64,000 bases of DNA, from assembly GCA_024233875.1 (NCBI GenBank), contig JACKPB010000005.1:248001-312000 (forward strand), in the 5' to 3' direction. The notes beneath the pieces were generated by a model. The model had not been told where the DNA came from. It made no database searches and saw nothing but the letters and a program-made list of their open reading frames with translations. The position numbers were made by a program, and so were the translations under genes. The DNA comes from Leptospiraceae bacterium (GTDB lineage: Bacteria > Spirochaetota > Leptospiria > Leptospirales > Leptospiraceae). Within the stretch, counting starts at the first letter, position 1. Each line of letters starts with the position of its first letter. Below are positions 60,516-64,000 of the stretch, in pieces.

Positions 60516-62354
60516 CTATGGAACAGGTTCCTTTTGATAAAGAGTTTCGGGGATTCGTGAAGGAAGATCGATTGTACTGAAATCCTGCATATCAGTAGGT
60601 AAAATTCTTTCTCCTTTGAAATGCTCAATCATATTGAAATCGGGAAGAAGTAATTTTTTCTGATAATTGTAGGCTCCATGCACAACATAGTGCCAGAATC
60701 CGGAGGCCCCTCCCCGTCTATCATTCACATGCCAGGGATATTCATGAACTGTTCTCAGAACCACAGAGGCCTCATCAAAAGGTAAATTGATAATGCTTCT
60801 TTTGAAATTAGCATTGAATTTCCAAAATTCCTCAGCATTGCTGGGATAGAGAATTCGAATGGGAACCCCGAGTTTTCTCGCTGAATTTCCTATACTGTAA
60901 AGACTCTTATCTTTCAATAGATCTCCTCCATTTATGGAAATTCGATTTTTCTGATAGAGATGTCTGATGTATGCATAGGCTTCCGGATTTCTCAACCACC
61001 CAAACCCCGGCTTGGTTTTGTCAGGGATGGCATTCACTTTGTAATGCTCATAGAGACTGGACTGGTTTTTTTCGAAAACAGTTTTCATGGTATCCCATTC
61101 TTCCAGATTTCCATACTTTGATTGAAGCAGTTCCAAACTTTTCTTTTTGTTTTTCGGATTCCACTTTTCCAGAAAATCTTTTACTTCCGGACTTTCCAGG
61201 ATAAATGTTTTTATAGATCTATGTAAATTTAGAATCACGTAATCAAAATCCATAAGCCATACCCATTCACTTTTGGCATAGGCTATAAATGTATAATTGG
61301 CATCTGCGGCGACACCGACATATCCCCCACCCAAATTTTTTATGTAGGGAGCAAACAGATAATTCCTGGCTTCATTGGGTTTGATGTAACTGACAGGGTC
61401 ACGACAATGGGCCGGAGAAGTGAAGGGCTTACCGCAGAAAGGTTTGTCGAGAGTATCGTAGGCTTCCAATTTGTGGAGGGTATCGGTTTGTTCGGGAGTG
61501 ATGTCACCGGGTAAGGCAGTGGGATCCGGAAATGGCTTGTTGATCATCCAGGCGGGCGCTGAGGTCAGATTTCTTGTATCACTGATACATCTCACAGATA
61601 CTTTTTCATTGGACTGAATGGGAAGAATTTGACGGAAGGAAGGACTCAGTTCACTGGCAGGAGTGTCGATACTTCCACCTTTCACTACCTTTGAATCTAA
61701 TTTATCACAGGGAAATCTTCCGCTACAAATCCCGGCATCTTTTTTACAGAAGGGACAGGATGTATCACCACAATCCCCCTTGCATTCCCCTACCCAATCA
61801 TTGACCCATTCACCGGCATTCCCATACAGATCATACACTCCCGATTCATTGGGATAGGATCCCACATTTTCAGTTTTGTCTTTGCAGGTCTTCAGATTAG
61901 CATTAGAACAGTCAGGAGGTACATCAGATTTTTGAAACTTCATGAGAGCGAAAGTCCATTCTTTTTCAGTTGGAATGCGTTTTCCATTCCAACGACAAAA
62001 GTCATGAGCCATTTGGTAGGTCAATCCTACTGCCGGTTGGGTTGGGGATGTGTAGCCCTCAAATTCTTTTTTCTTATAGTGCAGAAGGGGTTTGCATCCT
62101 TTGGCTTTTACACAATCTTCATACTTTTCATTAGTAGCTTCGTATTGATCCATGTAGAATGTATCCACAATCTCTTCTTTCCCATTGTATGAAAAATTAC
62201 CTCCCGGAACACAAACCATATTGTCCGGTGGATTTCTGCACTCTCCCGTATCTGTAGCTGTAGGCTTGAGCGGATCGAGATGCCTGGGTGTCGGTGCAGA
62301 AGAACAAGAAATGATCTGGAGAATGGCAATCAAAAGAAATAAAACTGTTTTCAA
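60516..62354 (-). CDS. FGE/SUMF1-like lipoprotein with extra C-terminal domain
   Basis: A 612-residue lipoprotein (lipobox IISC near residue 17). Residues ~40-265 are a formylglycine-generating-enzyme (SUMF1) fold: MVCVPGGNFSYNG, FYMDQYEATNEKYEDCVKAK, AHDFCRWNGKRIPTEKEWTF, YDLYGNAGEWVNDWVGECKG, ending in VSVRCISD. A cysteine-rich insertion (CGDTSCPFCKKDAG) interrupts it. The C-terminal ~300 residues form a second domain (RNYLFAPYIKNLGGGYVGVA and WHYVVHGAYNY) that I cannot assign. Catalysis is not assured. Upstream of the DUF2079 gene, 18 bases apart. Confidence 0.82.
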   Translation of the reverse strand: MKTVLFLLIAILQIISCSSAPTPRHLDPLKPTATDTGECRNPPDNMVCVPGGNFSYNGKEEIVDTFYMDQYEATNEKYEDCVKAKGCKPLLHYKKKEFEGYTSPTQPAVGLTYQMAHDFCRWNGKRIPTEKEWTFALMKFQKSDVPPDCSNANLKTCKDKTENVGSYPNESGVYDLYGNAGEWVNDWVGECKGDCGDTSCPFCKKDAGICSGRFPCDKLDSKVVKGGSIDTPASELSPSFRQILPIQSNEKVSVRCISDTRNLTSAPAWMINKPFPDPTALPGDITPEQTDTLHKLEAYDTLDKPFCGKPFTSPAHCRDPVSYIKPNEARNYLFAPYIKNLGGGYVGVAADANYTFIAYAKSEWVWLMDFDYVILNLHRSIKTFILESPEVKDFLEKWNPKNKKKSLELLQSKYGNLEEWDTMKTVFEKNQSSLYEHYKVNAIPDKTKPGFGWLRNPEAYAYIRHLYQKNRISINGGDLLKDKSLYSIGNSARKLGVPIRILYPSNAEEFWKFNANFKRSIINLPFDEASVVLRTVHEYPWHVNDRRGGASGFWHYVVHGAYNYQKKLLLPDFNMIEHFKGERILPTDMQDFSTIDLPSRIPETLYQKEPVP

Positions 62355-62559
62355 AAAAATAACCCCTGAGAATAATTTCCCCGAGATTTCTCAATCCTTC
62401 GAATTTGGACTTCGATATTTAGGAGTGAGTAATTTCGGGTTGAATAATTTTTCTCTTGCATAAAAAAACTTTAGGGCTTTTTTGAATAGTACTATTGATT
62501 TCCCCGATAGAGAAATCAGCCAATTCTAGTGAATTGTCAAAATATTTTGGAGAGTGCGG

Positions 62560-63126
62560 ATGAAATTTTTCCTATGGATAGTATTGTTCAGTTTTTCCTG
62601 TTCAGTTTTTCAGAATAAGACCAGCTATAGGAGTCTCGAAGACGAAGAAGGCAATCCTGAATGGGGTCCCAGAGAGATTCAGGAAACAGTTCAAACTATG
62701 GTCGTCAGTATGGAATCCTTCTTCAAATCAAAGAACAAAAAACCATATCTTGAAATCGGGAAGATCAAAAACAAAACCTCTGAACATATAGAAGTCAGTA
62801 TGATTACCGATGAACTCATGCTCGACTTATCCAAGAAAAATATTGTTTTTATCGATAGATCCCAGAGAGAAGATTCTCTAAAAGAATTGGCTCTCTCTCA
62901 AAAAGGAGTCATCGATGAAAGATCGGGAATCGAAGCAGGGAAACTACTCTCTCCGAATTTCAAACTCATCGGTGAAATCAATGATAACGTCAGGTACGAC
63001 GATGGGGAAAAACTACAATACCTTATCGTCAATCTCAAATTGATAGGTTTTGAAACCGGTGCTGTAGAATGGCAGGAAAGCAAAAAATTTTATAAAGTTA
63101 CCAAAATGAAATCTTTCGGTATGTAA
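62560..63126 (+). CDS. LpoB-like lipoprotein
   Basis: A 188-residue lipoprotein (lipobox FSFSCS). The mature protein matches the LpoB/FlgO-type fold: KPYLEIGKIKNKTSEHIEV, MITDELMLDLSKKNIVFIDRS, then KLLSPNFKLIGEINDNVR. LpoB activates class A penicillin-binding proteins in enterobacteria; the role in spirochaetes is inferred. The ATG at 62560 is favoured over the GTG two codons before, because GGAG lies seven bases upstream. Convergent with the next gene. Confidence 0.85.
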   Translation: MKFFLWIVLFSFSCSVFQNKTSYRSLEDEEGNPEWGPREIQETVQTMVVSMESFFKSKNKKPYLEIGKIKNKTSEHIEVSMITDELMLDLSKKNIVFIDRSQREDSLKELALSQKGVIDERSGIEAGKLLSPNFKLIGEINDNVRYDDGEKLQYLIVNLKLIGFETGAVEWQESKKFYKVTKMKSFGM

Positions 63127-63957
63127 TTAACCATCCGGACAGGTTGAGATGAAGAGTTCACAATTTTCTCCTGATTCTATACAATTTCTTAAAGATCTTT
63201 CCTCTGAGAGTTTTTTTTCTTTTCCGGTCGCCCAGAAATAGTTTCCGGAAGTTTTGTCTACCGAAAGTGCAATACAGGTATTTTTTACCACTCCGATCAC
63301 TTTACAATCTTCTTCCTTACAGTTTTTTAGAGATTCATTTTCAGCTACTTCACTCCGGTACAATCCATAAGCATAACCATATCTGAGTTTCCTTTTAGAA
63401 TAAGCTATGGCCTGGAATTTTTCATCATGATAAATCACTGCTCCCTGGGTCACTCCGTGTCCCGTCAATTCATCATATCTTATGAATTCCTTATTGACTT
63501 CATTGGTTTTTTTCTTTAGAAGAGACTTCATAGCACGACATTTTTTTTTAGTCTTCATGATCCTTTCGATATCAAATTTTTTATTAATGATATCTACATG
63601 ACCCTGCTCGTGCAAAGTCAATCCTCTGAGAAAAGAATCCCAATTGGTCAACAATTCCTGATTGTTTATTTCGTTTTGATTGGCCCATCTGGGAAGTTTG
63701 ACGACACACTTCATTTGTAAGGTCTTACAGTCATACGTCCACCAATAGTTTGTACTACCGAAATAATTTCCTTTGATTCCGCTTTCTTTGGTCATCCGGC
63801 GAATCAACTCAGAAGCTGATTCGCCTGTGACATCGTAGTACACAACCTCACAATCGTGAATCTCGGGAAGACTTTCCGAAGGATCCGCATCGATTTGTGC
63901 GGGAAGATAAGTGAGAAGAAAACTAAGGAGTATCCTGAAAATAAGTGATGTAGACAT
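63127..63957 (-). CDS. DUF922 (Zn protease-like) and DUF4189 fusion protein
   Basis: A 276-residue exported protein. The signal peptide ends near QIDAD. A DUF922 domain follows, with HDCEVVYYDVTGESASELI at its start and the putative zinc motif HEQGH near residue 115. From about residue 175 a DUF4189-like domain follows: AIAYSKRKLRYGYAYGLYRS and CIALSVDKTSGNYFWATG, with several paired cysteines. I chose ATG 63957, which has GGAAAG seven bases upstream, over the TTG at 63972. Substrate unknown. Confidence 0.82.
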   Translation of the reverse strand: MSTSLIFRILLSFLLTYLPAQIDADPSESLPEIHDCEVVYYDVTGESASELIRRMTKESGIKGNYFGSTNYWWTYDCKTLQMKCVVKLPRWANQNEINNQELLTNWDSFLRGLTLHEQGHVDIINKKFDIERIMKTKKKCRAMKSLLKKKTNEVNKEFIRYDELTGHGVTQGAVIYHDEKFQAIAYSKRKLRYGYAYGLYRSEVAENESLKNCKEEDCKVIGVVKNTCIALSVDKTSGNYFWATGKEKKLSEERSLRNCIESGENCELFISTCPDG

Positions 63958-64000
63958 TTTTGTACTTTCCAATTTTCTTACTCAGAACTTTTACCAGTGT

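Noticed and set aside
1..64000. tRNA or rRNA genes, integrase or prophage genes
   Set aside because: No cloverleaf with TTCRA arm, rRNA core sequence, recombinase or phage structural gene was recognised on reading both strands; a tRNAscan-type run would be the decisive check.

Overview
The window comes from a spirochaete of the family Leptospiraceae, most likely the genus Leptospira. The best marker is the minus-strand gene at 41116-42057, a clear OmpL1-type porin, a protein known from Leptospira. Split kinase and adenylyltransferase genes for ADP-heptose, LPS glycosyltransferases, many lipoproteins with loose lipoboxes, MORN, HEAT and TPR proteins, an LpoB-like lipoprotein, AT-rich DNA and frequent TTG/GTG starts fit the same assignment. 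Apart from a few kilobases the content is chromosomal, densely packed and vertically inherited in appearance.

Layout. 0-5 kb: a left-edge partial gene, then a minus-strand run rplM-rpsI-recX-alaS-yajQ, with divergent thiL. 6-14 kb: a minus-strand run of a lytic transglycosylase, a cobalamin adenosyltransferase, a POT peptide transporter and a MORN lipoprotein, then two genus-type hypotheticals and an ankyrin protein that seems to start at CTG. 14.7-24.4 kb: a 2644-residue lipoprotein (PD40 propeller, TPR solenoid, CHAT-like C-terminus), a bacterial PH-domain membrane protein, a patatin phospholipase and a decayed metallophosphoesterase. 24.8-27.1 kb: a 7TM-DISM diguanylate cyclase and a repeat-filled intergenic region. 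27.1-38.9 kb: envelope functions: GMC oxidoreductase with a probable small subunit, O-antigen ligase, GT4 and GT9 glycosyltransferases, DUF4254, a signal peptidase I homologue lacking the catalytic lysine, gamma carbonic anhydrase, MCE protein, RfaE1/RfaE2 and a PQQ-type sugar dehydrogenase. 38.9-50.3 kb: a large hypothetical, ompL1, a DegT aminotransferase, lon, an amidohydrolase, a degenerate receiver protein and a beta-barrel outer membrane protein. 50.3-53.1 kb: a decay island with an LruC-type pseudogene, a WecG/TagA remnant, two copies of a short inverted-repeat element and an unusual three-module hexapeptide-repeat protein. 53.1-64 kb: an SH3 lipoprotein, ribH-nusB-TPR-HEAT, a DUF2079 membrane protein, an FGE-like lipoprotein with an extra C-terminal domain, an LpoB-like lipoprotein and a DUF922-DUF4189 fusion.

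Functional themes are LPS and cell-envelope assembly (heptose activation, heptosyltransferase, O-antigen ligase, MCE transport, murein hydrolase, LpoB-like activator, porin), translation (L13, S9, AlaS, NusB) and cofactors (ThiL, RibH, cobalamin adenosylation). No tRNA, rRNA, CRISPR array, integrase or transposase was seen.

The most novel material is a family of three non-coding elements of about 170-185 bp (26.7, 50.9 and 52.8 kb). They share imperfect terminal inverted repeats, a conserved 35-bp core and internal hairpins whose arms change together. Two of the copies abut truncated genes. A second family of about 95-bp repeats lies next to one copy. The giant CHAT-like lipoprotein and the signal peptidase homologue without its lysine are the other leading items.
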